Shown piece after piece: positions 53,251 through 63,500 of a DNA stretch of 64,000 bases. The stretch's first letter is position 1, and each line of letters begins with the position of its first letter. The translations under genes and the position numbers were made by a program. Source of the stretch: Deltaproteobacteria bacterium. GTDB lineage: Bacteria; Myxococcota_A; Polyangia; Polyangiales; JADJMO01. The notes below the pieces were generated by a model, which worked only from the letters and a program-made list of their open reading frames with translations, made no database searches and was not told the DNA's origin. The stretch is taken from NCBI GenBank assembly GCA_016182965.1, contig JACPFM010000041.1, positions 71,392 to 135,391 on the forward strand, given 5' to 3'.

Positions 53251-55049
53251 GAGCCCTCCGGTGAGGCGGGAAGGATCACGGTGAAGACGCTGCCCTCCCC
53301 ACTGGAGCTCGCGACCTCGAGCTCCCCCCCGTGCTCATGGACAATCTCGCGCGCGATCGCGAGGCCGAGCCCGTGACCGTCGCTGCGACCACGGACCGAC
53401 CGCTCGAAGATGCGCGGAAGCTCCGACGCTTCGATGCCCTCGCCCGTGTCGGTCACCGTGAAACGGACCGCGCCCTGGTCGGCGATCGCGCCGAGCGTCA
53501 CCGCCCCGCCGCTCGGCGTGTGGCGGATCGCGTTCGACACCAGGTTCGCGAGGACGATCGAGAGGCGCTCGCGGTCGGCGGTGACCTGCGGCGCCTCTGC
53601 GGGACCGACCTCCAGCGTCACGCCCTTGTCGCGGGCGAGCGCGCGGTGGGTCGCGGCGGCCGTCTGCAAGAGCGCGATCGGCTCGACGCGGGTCATCCGC
53701 AGCGCGCCCGCCTCGGCGTCGATGCGCACGATGTCGAGGAGCTCGTCGACGATCCGTCGCAGCCGCTCGGTGTCGTCGCGCGCGGTGGTGACGATCTCGC
53801 GCTGCGTGTCGGTCAGCGGGCCGGCCGTCTGATCGAGGAGCATGTGCGTCGCCATGCGCAGCGAGGTCAGCGGCGTCTTGAACTCGTGACTGACGGTGGC
53901 GACCACGTCGCTCTTGAGCTCGTCGATGCGACGGTAGCGGGTGACGTCCTGCGCGAGCAGCAGCGCGCTCCTCACCTCGCCCGGCGCGGTCCGCAGCGGG
54001 GCGGCGCGCAGCAGGTAGAAGCGCTCCCCCTCGGGCGTCGCCTTGCGCATGGCCTCGCCGAGGCTGCGCGGGAGGACCGGCGCGCCCGAGTCGAACGCGC
54101 GATCGCGCGCTTCGGCGATCTCGCGCGGGACCGCGCCGTCGCCCTCGCGCAGTCCGAACGCGGTGTCGGCGGCGTCGTTGGCGAGGCGGATGCCGCCGCG
54201 CTCGTCGAACACGATCACCGGGTCGAGCATGCATTCGACGGTCGTCTTGGCGAGGTCCTGGGCGGCGCGGAGCTCCCCCTGCGAGCGGTCGTGGTAGTCG
54301 CGCAGCCGCTCGAGCATGCGGCGGAACGACGCGGCCAGCGGGGCGAGCTCGCGAACCTGCGGCTCGGGCACCGACACGCCGAGGTCGAGGTCGCCGATCG
54401 AGGTGGCGGTGCGCACGAACGCGTCGACGGGGCGGACCACCGCGCGCCCGAGCCACCACGCCGTCCAGGCCGCGAGCAGCGCCGCGACGACGCCGATGCC
54501 GACGAAGAGCTCGACGCTCCGTCGGGCGCGCCGGCGCGCGTCCTGATCGGCGCGCTCGAGGATCGCCACGTTCATCCTCCGCAGCTCGAGGATCGCGTCC
54601 TTCAGCCGATCGAACTTCGGCACCACATCGCGGAAGTAGGCTGCGACGCGGAGCTCGGGCGGCTCGACCAGGGCGCGGTCGACGGCCGTCGCGTAGTCGC
54701 GGTGCAGCGCGCGGACCCGCGCGACGATCTCACCCTCGCCCGGCAGCACGGTGCTCCCTTCGGCGCGGACGATGGCGAGATCGAAGGTGCGGCGCAGCGC
54801 GTCGATCGACTCGAAGCCGACGTGCTCGCGGCCGCTGGCGCGGAAGAACGCCGCGGAGTCCTGGCGCTCGAGCGACTCGCTCATCTCGTCGCACGCGAGG
54901 ATCGAGGGGTAGTTCTCGCGCAGCAGCGTCTCGATCGTCGACGACAGGGTGTTCAGCGACGCCATCGACGCGATCACCACGACGGCGAGCGACAACGTGA
55001 GCAGCGACAGGCCCACGCGCAGTCGGACTCGAAGCGACGCCTGCATCAC
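53247..55049 (-). CDS. Membrane sensor histidine kinase (KinB-like build)
   Basis: 600 residues from GTG 55049 (or ATG 55046). A first membrane helix (VGLSLLTLSLAVVVIASMA), a helical periplasmic part (about 40-180), a second helix (FVGIGVVAALLAAWTAWWLG), HAMP (RAVVRPVDAFVRTATSI), PAS (VECMLDPVIVFDERGGIRL), the phosphoacceptor block VVATVSHEFKTPLTSL and the ATPase parts LANLVSNAIRHTPSG, DTGEGIEASELPRIF and GHGLGLAIA. It phosphorylates the NtrC-type regulator encoded just upstream; the stop of that gene overlaps this start. It sits inside the ATP-grasp operon, so it probably senses the product or a precursor. Confidence 0.93.
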   Translation of the reverse strand: MMQASLRVRLRVGLSLLTLSLAVVVIASMASLNTLSSTIETLLRENYPSILACDEMSESLERQDSAAFFRASGREHVGFESIDALRRTFDLAIVRAEGSTVLPGEGEIVARVRALHRDYATAVDRALVEPPELRVAAYFRDVVPKFDRLKDAILELRRMNVAILERADQDARRRARRSVELFVGIGVVAALLAAWTAWWLGRAVVRPVDAFVRTATSIGDLDLGVSVPEPQVRELAPLAASFRRMLERLRDYHDRSQGELRAAQDLAKTTVECMLDPVIVFDERGGIRLANDAADTAFGLREGDGAVPREIAEARDRAFDSGAPVLPRSLGEAMRKATPEGERFYLLRAAPLRTAPGEVRSALLLAQDVTRYRRIDELKSDVVATVSHEFKTPLTSLRMATHMLLDQTAGPLTDTQREIVTTARDDTERLRRIVDELLDIVRIDAEAGALRMTRVEPIALLQTAAATHRALARDKGVTLEVGPAEAPQVTADRERLSIVLANLVSNAIRHTPSGGAVTLGAIADQGAVRFTVTDTGEGIEASELPRIFERSVRGRSDGHGLGLAIAREIVHEHGGELEVASSSGEGSVFTVILPASPEGS

Positions 55050-56503
55050 CGCAGCCCGAAGCGCTCACGCTTGCGATAGAGGGTCGAGGGATCGATGCCG
55101 AGCGCGCGGGCCGCCGACTCCAGCGTCGGGTGACGCGCGAGCACCGCGGCGATGTGACGCCGCTCCACCGCCTCGAGGCTCTCGTCGTCGTCGCGGGGAG
55201 CCGAGGCCGCCGTACGCAGCTCGTCGGGCAGCAGGTCGAGGGTGAGCGCGTCGCCCGAGGCGAGGATCACCGCCCGCTCGAGGACGTTGACCAGCTCGCG
55301 CAGGTTGCCGGGCCACGAGTACGCGGTGAGCGCGGCGCGCGCCTCGGGCGTGAGGGTCAGCGGCGCGTCGTTCGTGGCGCGCGCGGGCGCGTCGTTCCAA
55401 GCGCGCGACGGCGCGTCATTCGAAGCGCGCGCGGGCGCGTCGTTCCAAGCGCGCGACGGCGCGTCGTTCCAAGCGCGCGACGGCGCGCGACGGTGCTGCT
55501 CGGCGAGCTCGGCGAGCAGGCGCTGCGCGAGATCGACGATGTCCTCGCGGCGCTCGCGGAGCGCGGGCAGACGGATGGAGACGACGTTCAGTCGGAAGTA
55601 GAGGTCCTCGCGGAAGGTGCCGGCGGCGACCGCGGCGCGTAGATCGCGGTGGGTCGCCGCGATGACGCGCGCGTCGGAGCGACGCGGCTCGTGATCGCCG
55701 ACGCGGACGTACTCGTGATCCTCGAGGAGGCGGAGGAGCTTGCCCTGCGCGTCGCGCGAGAGATCGCCGACCTCGTCGAGGAACAACGTGCCGGCGCCGG
55801 CCGCCTCGACGTGCCCCGCGCGCGCGACCTCGGCGCCGGTGAACGCGCCCTTGGTGTGCCCGAAGAGCTCGGTCTCGATGAGCGTGGGCGCGATCACCGC
55901 GCAGTTCACGGTGACGAACGGCGCGGCGCGGCGCGGCGACGTCGCGTGGATGTGGCGCGCGAGGATGCCCTTGCCGACGCCGGTGTCGCCGAGGAGCAGC
56001 ACGGTCACGTCGGTGGGCGCGACGCGCGCCGCGATCGCGAACGCCTCGCGCGCCGCCGGCGACTTCGTCTCGAAGCGCACCGAGAGGCCGCGCGCGTTGG
56101 TGCGCTTGATCTCGGCGAGCTCCTGCCGGACCCGCGTGTCTTCGATCGTCTTCTCGACCGCGTGGACCACCTGCGCCGGCGTGAACGGCTTGGGCAGGTA
56201 GTCGAGGGCGCCCGCGCGCATCGCCTCGACCGCGCTGTCGATGGTCGCGTACGCGGTCATCAGGATGACCGCGCAGTTGGGCGCCTCCTGCAGCAGCGCG
56301 CGCACGACGGCGATGCCGTCGGTCGCGCCGAGGCGAAGATCGACCATCGCGACGTCGGGCGGCGCGCGACGCGCGGCCGCGAGCGCCGCCTCGCCCGACG
56401 CCGCGACGGTGACGCGTGCGCCGGCGCCTTCGAGGCAGAGCCGCAGCATTCGCCGGATGCTCTCCTCGTCGTCGACCACCAGCACGCGGACGTCGCGCAG
56501 CAT
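55046..56503 (-). CDS. NtrC-family sigma-54-dependent response regulator with internal octapeptide repeats
   Basis: 485 residues from ATG 56503; AGGTGA stands 5 bases before it (GTG at 56512 is the alternative). Receiver 8-120 (VLVVDDEESIRR, phospho-Asp in VAMVDLRLG, LPKPFT), AAA+ domain about 145-350 with LLLGDTGVGKGIL, the sigma-54 contact motif GAFTGA and GTLFLDEVGDL, and a Fis-type helix-turn-helix at the end (ESAARALGIDPSTLYRKRE). Between AAA+ and HTH lies an inserted stretch of five octapeptides A-P-x-R-A-x-N-D (about residues 342-381). First gene of the five-gene operon with the kinase, ligase, methyltransferase and exporter genes. Confidence 0.94.
   Translation of the reverse strand: MLRDVRVLVVDDEESIRRMLRLCLEGAGARVTVAASGEAALAAARRAPPDVAMVDLRLGATDGIAVVRALLQEAPNCAVILMTAYATIDSAVEAMRAGALDYLPKPFTPAQVVHAVEKTIEDTRVRQELAEIKRTNARGLSVRFETKSPAAREAFAIAARVAPTDVTVLLLGDTGVGKGILARHIHATSPRRAAPFVTVNCAVIAPTLIETELFGHTKGAFTGAEVARAGHVEAAGAGTLFLDEVGDLSRDAQGKLLRLLEDHEYVRVGDHEPRRSDARVIAATHRDLRAAVAAGTFREDLYFRLNVVSIRLPALRERREDIVDLAQRLLAELAEQHRRAPSRAWNDAPSRAWNDAPARASNDAPSRAWNDAPARATNDAPLTLTPEARAALTAYSWPGNLRELVNVLERAVILASGDALTLDLLPDELRTAASAPRDDDESLEAVERRHIAAVLARHPTLESAARALGIDPSTLYRKRERFGLR
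55362..55481. repeat. Five tandem 24-bp units inside the NtrC-type regulator gene
   Basis: Units start at 55362, 55386, 55410, 55434 and 55458; each is 24 bp and keeps the frame. Units 2, 4 and 5 are identical (GGCGCGTCGTTCCAAGCGCG plus CGAC); 1 and 3 differ in a few bases. They encode octapeptides of type A-P-S-R-A-W-N-D. Confidence 0.95.
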
Positions 56504-56513
56504 CGTGCTCACC

Positions 56514-56525
56514 TGGAGCGCTCCA
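56514..56525. promoter_or_regulatory. Palindrome TGGAGCGCTCCA at the regulator start
   Basis: Perfect 12-bp palindrome 11 bases before the regulator ATG. It could be an operator or an mRNA hairpin near the ribosome site. Confidence 0.35.
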
Positions 56526-56665
56526 ATGCCACGGCGACGCCTTCAAGGCGAGGGGTCCGCGTGCGTTTCGACATCGCGACGCTCCAGGTAGCACGAGGAG
56601 CAAGCGTCGCGCCGCGTCGCGGTCGGCCGAACGGCCGGGGAACGGCGCCTCGGTCAGCGCCGAGC

Positions 56666-56680
56666 CGTGCAATCTGCACG
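56666..56680. promoter_or_regulatory. Palindrome CGTGCAATCTGCACG, related to the site at 46816
   Basis: Arms CGTGCA/TGCACG with a 3-base centre; 12 of 15 bases agree with CGTGCAAGTTGCACG at the other end of the ATP-grasp locus. It lies 163 bases upstream of the NtrC-type regulator, a distance usual for activator sites of sigma-54 promoters, and about 166 bases from the Fur gene. Confidence 0.5.
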
Positions 56681-56814
56681 ATTCGCCGCGATCGCCATGC
56701 GCCGATGCATGACGTCGCCCCCTCGCGCTCCTGAGGAGGCGACATGGGTCGAGCCCGGTGGCATCGCGGGTACCTCAGGCACCGCCTCCGATGGTCGCGC
56801 AGCGTTGAAAATTG

Positions 56815-56846
56815 ATCGTAACCGAGAATCGTTCCAAACCATCGTA
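56815..56846 (+). promoter_or_regulatory. Three direct ATCGT(A/T) repeats before the Fur-type gene
   Basis: ATCGTA, ATCGTT and ATCGTA at 56815, 56828 and 56841 are spaced by 13 bases in a locally AT-rich stretch that starts TTGAAAATTG. They end at the Fur gene ATG and may be its own operator; no classical Fur or PerR box is present. Confidence 0.3.
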
Positions 56847-57337
56847 TGGGCCCGATGCCGGCCCGGGTCCGCACCGCCAGCTCACGTGTCGCGCAGGCGC
56901 TCGCCGCGCTCGACCGGGCGAGCATGCGCAAGACGCCTCAGCGGGTGGCGATCGTGCGCGCGTTCGTCGACGACGTGACGCACCCGACCGCGCAGCAGAT
57001 CTTCGATCGCCTCCGCCGCGCGATGCCGACGATGAGCTTCGCCACCGTGTACAACACGCTGGCCGCGCTCGAGCAGGCGGGTGTGTGTCGCACGCTCGAG
57101 CTCGATGGAGCCGCCGGCGAGGGCGGCCGCCGCTTCGACCCCATCGTCGAGCCGCACGATCACGCGGTGTGCGATCGGTGCGGCGCCGTGCGCGACGTGC
57201 CGCGCCACGCCCAGCAGTCGGCAGGCGCGCCGCTCGAGGGCTTTCACGTCCGCGCCATCGATCGAATCTACCGCGGCGAGTGCGCACGCTGCCGCTCGTC
57301 GTCGGCGGAACAGTCCGCAAACAGCGCAGAGAAGTAG
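56846..57337 (+). CDS. Fur/PerR-family metal-dependent regulator
   Basis: 163 residues. A winged helix ([47 protein letters not shown]) is followed by the metal and dimer domain with [17 protein letters not shown] and a C-terminal ECARC. The two CxxC pairs form the structural zinc site. [13 protein letters not shown] and the absence of the Fur-type His-rich stretch favour PerR-like over Fur. PerR senses H2O2 by metal-catalysed oxidation. It stands 21 bases before the rubrerythrin gene, as in many peroxide regulons. A second ATG at 56855 is possible. Confidence 0.92.
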   Translation: MGPMPARVRTASSRVAQALAALDRASMRKTPQRVAIVRAFVDDVTHPTAQQIFDRLRRAMPTMSFATVYNTLAALEQAGVCRTLELDGAAGEGGRRFDPIVEPHDHAVCDRCGAVRDVPRHAQQSAGAPLEGFHVRAIDRIYRGECARCRSSSAEQSANSAEK

Positions 57338-57358
57338 TCAATCCGTCACGGAGGGATC

Positions 57359-57781
<423 letters not shown>

Positions 57782-57782
57782 T

Positions 57783-57798
57783 GGCTCGGCCCTGAGCC
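57783..57798 (+). terminator. Hairpin GGCTC-GGCCCT-GAGCC after rubrerythrin
   Basis: Five-bp stem with a six-base loop, one base after the rubrerythrin stop; no T-run. It may thin the transcript before the next genes. Confidence 0.35.
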
Positions 57799-57828
57799 GT
57801 GATCAACCCCGTCGGCGTCGTGCTGGCT

Positions 57829-58047
57829 GGTCGAAGGTCGAAAGTTCGAGGTCGAAGATGGAACGAGATTGGGGATCGACTGGCGTCGGTCCCCTTTCGT
57901 TTGCGCAGCGCAGAGAAGTGCACCATCGACACCCCACGCCGGCGGCGCGATTACGCGCTTCGACCTTCGACCTTCGACCTTCGACCTCGACCCTCGACCT
58001 CGACCCTCGACCTTCGACCTCCGACCTTCGACCTCCGACCTTCGACC
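57829..58047. repeat. Inverted TCGACCT-family block between rubrerythrin and the Fe-S gene
   Basis: Left arm: GGTCGAAGGTCGAAAGTTCG and GGTCGAAG (57829-57858). Right arm (57958-58047): four CTTCGAC units, then shorter CTCGAC and CTCCGAC variants, ending 8 bases before the ATG of the CCG-domain gene. Spacer about 100 bp. The right arm is the most degenerate of the arrays. Confidence 0.88.
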
Positions 58048-58055
58048 GAGACCCC

Positions 58056-59423
58056 ATGTCCGCGATCGATCCGACCCCCAAACGCCCTCCCGCGTACTCC
58101 CCCAACGACGCACGGTTCTGGGACGAGGCCGATCTCGATCAGGAGATCCACCGCATCTTCGACATCTGCCACTCGTGCCGGATGTGCCTCGCGTACTGCC
58201 CGTCGTTCCCCGACCTGTTCGCGCGCGTCGACGGCTACATCGGCAAGGGCAAGGCGGTCGGCGCCGAGAAGCTCGACACCGCCGACATCGCGTCGGTCGT
58301 CGACAACTGCTTCCAGTGCAAGCTCTGTTACATCAAATGCCCCTACACCGACGACGAGGGGCACGCCTGGCTCGTCGACTACCCGCGCATCGCGATGCGC
58401 GAGAAGGCCCTGCGGGCCCGGCGCCATGGGGTCACGCTGCAGGACAAGATCCTCGGCGAGCCGCAGCTGCTCGGTGAGCTCACCGCGGGGCCGCAGGCGC
58501 GCATCGCCAACCTGATCAGCGCGCAGTCGCTCCTGCGGAAGGTCGGCGAGAAGACCGCCGGCATCAGCGCGAAGTTCCCGCTGCCGCCGTTCGCGGTCGA
58601 GCCGTTCCAGGCGTGGATGAAGAAGCACCGCCCGCCGCCCGAGGCCGGCGCCGCCGGCGAGGTGACCATCTTCGCGTCGTGCTACGGCGACTACAACGTC
58701 ACCGCGCCGAGCATCGCCGCGGTGCACGTGCTCGAGAAGCACGGCTACCGCGTGCTCTACGCCGAGAACCAGACCTGCTGCGGCATGCCCAACCTCGACG
58801 GCGGCGACGTCCCCCGCGCGCAGGAGAAGGCGCGGCAGAACGTTTCGGCGCTGCTCCCGCACGTGCAGGCCGGTCGCCCGATCCTGGTCCCGAACCCGAC
58901 CTGCAGCATGACGCTGTCGAAGGAGCTCGGCTCGCTCGTCGAGGGCGACGACGCGAAGGTGGTCGCCGCCGCCACGTGGGACCTCATGAAGTGGGTCGAC
59001 GTCGAGCTGCGGCGCAAGAAGAAGCTGAACCGCGAGTTCACGCGCAAGATCGACAAGATCGGCTACCACGCGCCGTGCCACCTGCGCGCGCAGAAGATCG
59101 CGTTCCCCGCGGTGCAGCTGCTCGAGGCCACCGGCGCCGAGGTGGAGCTGGTGCAGGAGTGCAGCGCGGTGGACGGCACCTGGGGAATGAAGTCGCAGTA
59201 CTACGAGACCGGCCGCAAGTACGCGCAGCGTCTGCTGCGCGGCATGCGCGACGCCGAGGCGCAGCTGTTCGCGAGCGACTGTCCGCTCGCCGCGCTGCGC
59301 ATCGCCCACGAGCTCGGCAGCGCGTGCAAGCACCCGATCGAGATCCTCGCGTGGGCGTACGGGTTCCCGCTCGAGGGGGTCGAGGAAGGCGCGCACGCCG
59401 CGCCGGAAGGAGGCGCGAAGTGA
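58056..59423 (+). CDS. Fe-S protein with two 4Fe-4S motifs and two CCG domains (GlpC/heterodisulfide reductase-like)
   Basis: 455 residues. The N-terminal ferredoxin part has [12 protein letters not shown] and [12 protein letters not shown]. Two CCG (cysteine-rich) domains follow: [13 protein letters not shown] with [16 protein letters not shown], and [12 protein letters not shown] with [12 protein letters not shown]. In the second the usual CCG reads CSAVDG, so one Cys pair is altered. This build is that of GlpC- or HdrB-like electron-transfer subunits; no catalytic subunit is adjacent. Rubrerythrin, this protein and DUF3501 often occur together, so electron supply for peroxide reduction is likely. 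It overlaps the DUF3501 gene by 4 bases. Confidence 0.92.
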   Translation: MSAIDPTPKRPPAYSPNDARFWDEADLDQEIHRIFDICHSCRMCLAYCPSFPDLFARVDGYIGKGKAVGAEKLDTADIASVVDNCFQCKLCYIKCPYTDDEGHAWLVDYPRIAMREKALRARRHGVTLQDKILGEPQLLGELTAGPQARIANLISAQSLLRKVGEKTAGISAKFPLPPFAVEPFQAWMKKHRPPPEAGAAGEVTIFASCYGDYNVTAPSIAAVHVLEKHGYRVLYAENQTCCGMPNLDGGDVPRAQEKARQNVSALLPHVQAGRPILVPNPTCSMTLSKELGSLVEGDDAKVVAAATWDLMKWVDVELRRKKKLNREFTRKIDKIGYHAPCHLRAQKIAFPAVQLLEATGAEVELVQECSAVDGTWGMKSQYYETGRKYAQRLLRGMRDAEAQLFASDCPLAALRIAHELGSACKHPIEILAWAYGFPLEGVEEGAHAAPEGGAK

Positions 59424-59995
59424 AGCCCATCGAACGCAGCGAGATCCTCCCGCTCGGCGAGTACGAGCGCATCCGCGAGCACTTCCGCGGCCGCATCATC
59501 GAGGCGAAGAAGGCGCGCCGGATCCGGGTGAGCGACCAGATGTCGCTCATCTTCGAGAACCGCGACACGATGCTCCTGCAGATCCAGGAGATGCTCCGCA
59601 CCGAGCGCATCACCAACGAGAAGGGCATCGCCCACGAGCTCGAGACCTACAACGAGCTGGTCCCCGGCGACGACGAGCTCTCGGCCACGCTGTTCATCGA
59701 GGTCCCCGAGCGCGAACGCCGCGACGAGATGCTCGTGCGTTGGTGCGCCATCGAGGAGCACGTGGCCATCGAGATCCAGGGCGAGCGCTGCCGCGCGACG
59801 TTCGAGGAGGGGCGGCGCGATCGCGGCCGCGCGGCCGCGGTTCAGTACCTGAAGTTCCCGCTGACGCCGAAGGCGAAGGAGGCGGTGAAGAGCCGGAAGG
59901 GGCCGGCGTTCATCGTGCTCGATCACCCGCACCTGTCCGCGCGCGTCGAGCTCTCGGCCGCGACGCTGGCGAGCCTGGCGGACGATCTCGGGTAG
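59420..59995 (+). CDS. DUF3501 family protein
   Basis: 191 residues from a GTG overlapping the previous stop (GTGA); AAGGAGG stands 8 bases before. Characteristic stretches are IRVSDQMSLIFENRDTMLLQIQEMLRTER, HELETYNELVPGDDELSATLF and VQYLKFPLT. No known catalytic motif and no membrane helix. The family is regularly found with the CCG-domain protein and rubrerythrin, and I infer a soluble partner in that redox set. Confidence 0.9.
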   Translation: MKPIERSEILPLGEYERIREHFRGRIIEAKKARRIRVSDQMSLIFENRDTMLLQIQEMLRTERITNEKGIAHELETYNELVPGDDELSATLFIEVPERERRDEMLVRWCAIEEHVAIEIQGERCRATFEEGRRDRGRAAAVQYLKFPLTPKAKEAVKSRKGPAFIVLDHPHLSARVELSAATLASLADDLG

Positions 59996-60005
59996 CAGGC
60001 GAGTC

Positions 60006-60415
60006 TCACCTGGAGAAATCGCGGCTCGCCGGCGGAACGACGATGCGCGGCTTGGCGGCGAAGACCGACGCGACGAGCGCGCTGAGCGCGCTCACGTCGT
60101 CGGCCTCGGCCGCCGCGCCGATGCCTCGAAGATCGCCGACGCGTCGACATGAAGGTCGAGGTGCGTGCGCATCGTCGCCGGCTCGGGCACATCCAGGTGT
60201 ACTCCGATCGTCGCCGACGCTCGCGGGCGCCGAGGTGCGACCGCTGCTGTCGGATGCTGCGACGCGACAAACCGACCAACGTCGGGGGATCGCCAGCGAT
60301 CACGCCGCGGGACGCCAAAGACACCCGGCGTTCTCGGCGGCTTCCAAGGCAGGGCGACCTGATCGCCATCTCTGCAGGCTTCACTCCGGACGGTCGGAGG
60401 CTCGTTCCCAGACAA
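60006..60415 (-). pseudogene. Possible remnant of a coding region, frame-disrupted
   Basis: In this 516-bp gap the minus strand shows protein-like character in two frames. ATIGVHLDVPEPATMRTHLD (about 60220-60150) is followed, in another frame, by EADDVSALSALVASVFAAKP and RIVVPPASRDFSR with a stop at 60006. The upstream part is not convincing. It could be a decayed gene of about 100-130 codons, or chance in GC-rich DNA. No family recognised. The remaining sequence up to 60511 shows nothing else. Confidence 0.28.
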
Positions 60416-60511
60416 GCGTCTCTCCTGGCCGCGAAACGTGCGCGATCGCGATCGGCGCCGGACGATCTCGGCCTGCGCGGCGATGTCACGTCGCGTAAGC
60501 TATGGGAGGGG

Positions 60512-63500
60512 ATGGCGACACCGGATTTCCGCGAGGTCTTCGAGGCGGCGCCCGGGCTGTTCCTCGTTCTAGCGACTGACACGCCGCGCTTCACGATCGT
60601 TGCAGCGAGCGACAGCTACCTGCGCGCGACGATGACGACGCGCGAATCCATCCTGGGACGCGGGCTCTTCGAGGTCTTCCCGGACAACCCGAACGATCCG
60701 CAAGCGACGGGAGTCGCGAACCTCCGCGCTTCGCTCGAGCGCGTGATCGCGACCCGCGCACCCGACACGATGGCCGTGCAGAAGTACGATATCCCGCGGG
60801 CGGGCGCGGAGGGTTTCGAGGAGCGATTCTGGAGCCCGATGAACAGCCCGGTGATCGGAGCGGACGGCTCGCTCCGCTGCATTATCCACCGGGTCGAGGA
60901 CGTGACGGCGCTCGTGCGCGCCACCGAGCTGGGCGAGGAGCTTCGCGGCAGAACGCGGGAGATGGAGCGCGAGGTCATCCAGCGCAGCCAGGAGCTCGCC
61001 GAGGCCAACCGTGAGCTGCGCGAGGCGAACGAGAAGCTCGGAGCGCTCGATGTGGCGAAGACGGCGTTCTTGAGCAACGTGAGCCACGAGCTTCGCACCC
61101 CGCTCACGCTCATCCGCGGTCCGATCGAGGATGCCGTGAGCGAGGCGGACGGGGCGCTTCGCGGGCAAGAGCTGCAGATGGTGCGGAGGAGCGCCCTTCG
61201 GCTTCACCGCCTCATCAACAGCATCCTCGATTTCTCGCGGATCGAGGCCGGACGCCTTCAGTCGTGCTTCGAGCCCACCGATCTCGCCGTGTTCACGGCC
61301 GGCCTGGCGGCCTCGTTCCAGTCACTCTTCGAGTCCTCCGGCCTGAAGCTCGTGATCGACTGCCCACCTCTGCGGGCACCCGTCTACGTCGATCGGTCGC
61401 ACTGGGAGAAGATCGTCCTCAACCTCGTCTCGAACGCGTTCAAGGCCACGTTCCGAGGAGAGATCACGGTTCGCCAGCGTGAGGCCGAGGGCCGCGTGGA
61501 GATCGAGGTGAGCGATACGGGGACCGGGATCCCCGAGCACGAGCGTGCGCGCATCTTCGAGCGCTTCCACCGCGTAGAGGGCGCGCGCGGGCGGAGCTTC
61601 GAGGGGACCGGCATCGGCCTCTCGCTCGTACAGGAGCTCGTCAAGGCGCACGGGGGATCGGTCCGCGTCGACAGTCAGGTGGGGAAGGGCAGCACCTTCA
61701 CGGTCACGATCCCGACCGGCACCGCGCATCTCCCGCAGGATCGGCTCGTCGAGCATCGCGAACCCGCGGCCGTCACCGCGTCCGATCCGTTCGTCACCGA
61801 GGCGTCGCAGTGGTTGGACGGCGATCCCGGCGCAGCGGACGACACCTCGCCTGCCGGCTTCGCGGAGGCCGCGCCCTCCGAGCGTGCGCGGATCCTCGTC
61901 GTGGACGACAACGCGGACATGCGCGAGTACCTCACCCGGCTCCTGCGCCGCCATTGGACGGTCGACGCGGTGGGCGACGGAGAGGCCGCGCTCGCCCTCG
62001 TGCACGAGTCGAGACCGGACCTCATCCTCAGCGACGTCACGATGCCACGGATGGACGGCTTCGGGCTCCTGCGCTCGCTCCGCGCGTCTGCAGCGACACG
62101 AGGCATCCCCGTCATCTTCCTCTCCGCGCGCGCCGGCGAAGAAGCGATCGTCGAAGGGCTCGAGACCGGCGCGGACGACTACCTGCTCAAGCCGTTCTCT
62201 GCCCGAGAGCTCCTCACGCGAGTGCGCTCGCACCTCGACGCGGCGCATGCACGGACGAGCGCCCTTCGCGTGAGCGAGACGCGCTTTCGACGGCTCGCCG
62301 AGTCCGGCATCTTCGGCATCACCGTCGAAGATGCCGCAGGTCGGATCCTCGAAGCCAACGACGCCTTCCTCGCCATGGTGGGCTTCAGCCGCGAGGATCT
62401 GTTCGCCGGCAGGCTCGACTGGGCGCTCCTTGCGCCGAAGAACGGCGCCGGCCACGACCGCGCCGACACGCAGGCCACACGGCCACGGGAGCGCGAGTAC
62501 CGCCGTCGGGACGGTAGCCCGATTCCCGTGCTCGCCGCCGTCGCGCCCCTCGAAGGCGGCGAGAGCCTCTCCGTCTCCCTCGATCTCTCGGAACGCAAAC
62601 GACTGGAAGACCAGTTCCGTCAGGCGCAGAAGATGGAGGCGGTCGGGCGCCTCGCTGGGGGGCTCGCGCACGACTTCAACAACGTCCTCTCGATCGTCCT
62701 GAGCTACACCGATCTGATCGTGTCCGACCTCAGGGCCGAAGATCCACTGCGCGGCGACCTCGAGGAGATCCACGCTGCGGGCCTGCGTGCGGCGGAGCTC
62801 ACGCGGCAGCTCCTCGCGTTCAGCCGGCAGCAGGTGCTGGACATGAAGCTCGTCGACCTCGGCCGGATCGTCGCAGGGATGCACAAGATGATCGCGCGCC
62901 TGCTCGGCGCCGACATCGAAGTGATCGTCCTGCCTGCGGGCGGTCTCCGGAGCGTCAGGGCCGACGTCGGGCAGATCGAGCAGGTCCTGATGAACCTGGC
63001 GGTCAATGCACGCGACGCCATGCCGCTCGGGGGCAAGCTGGTCATCGAGATCGCGAACGTCGAGCTCGACGCAGACTACGCGAGCGCGCATCACGGCGTG
63101 CAGCCCGGCCCGTACGTGATGCTCGCGGTGACCGACAACGGCGTCGGGATGGACAAGGAGACGCAATCACGGGTCTTCGAGCCGTTCTTCACGACGAAGG
63201 CTCCGGGGAAGGGCACGGGCCTCGGGCTGGCGACGGTGTTCGGCATCGTCAAGCAGTCCGGTGGGCACATCTGGTTGTACAGCGAGCCGGCGAAGGGAAC
63301 GACGTTCAAGCTCTACTTCCCGGCCTTCAGCGAGAGCGCCGGCGACCAATCGTCGGAGCGGCCGCCGAGCGAGACAGGCCGGGGCACCGAGACGATCCTG
63401 CTGGTCGAAGATGACGATCAGGTCCGAGCGCTCGCTCGCAACATCCTCCGTCGCAGCGGATACGTCGTGCTCGAGGCGCCGAATGGCGGCGAGGCGCTCC

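Larger units (their letters stand above)
56504..56845. other. Intergenic control region between the two-component operon and the Fur-type gene
   Basis: This 342-bp gap separates divergent starts at 56503 and 56846. It contains a 12-bp palindrome next to the regulator start, the CGTGCA-N3-TGCACG palindrome at 56666-56680 and an AT-richer stretch before the Fur gene. No coding frame convinces me here; short frames in it lack protein character. Confidence 0.6.
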
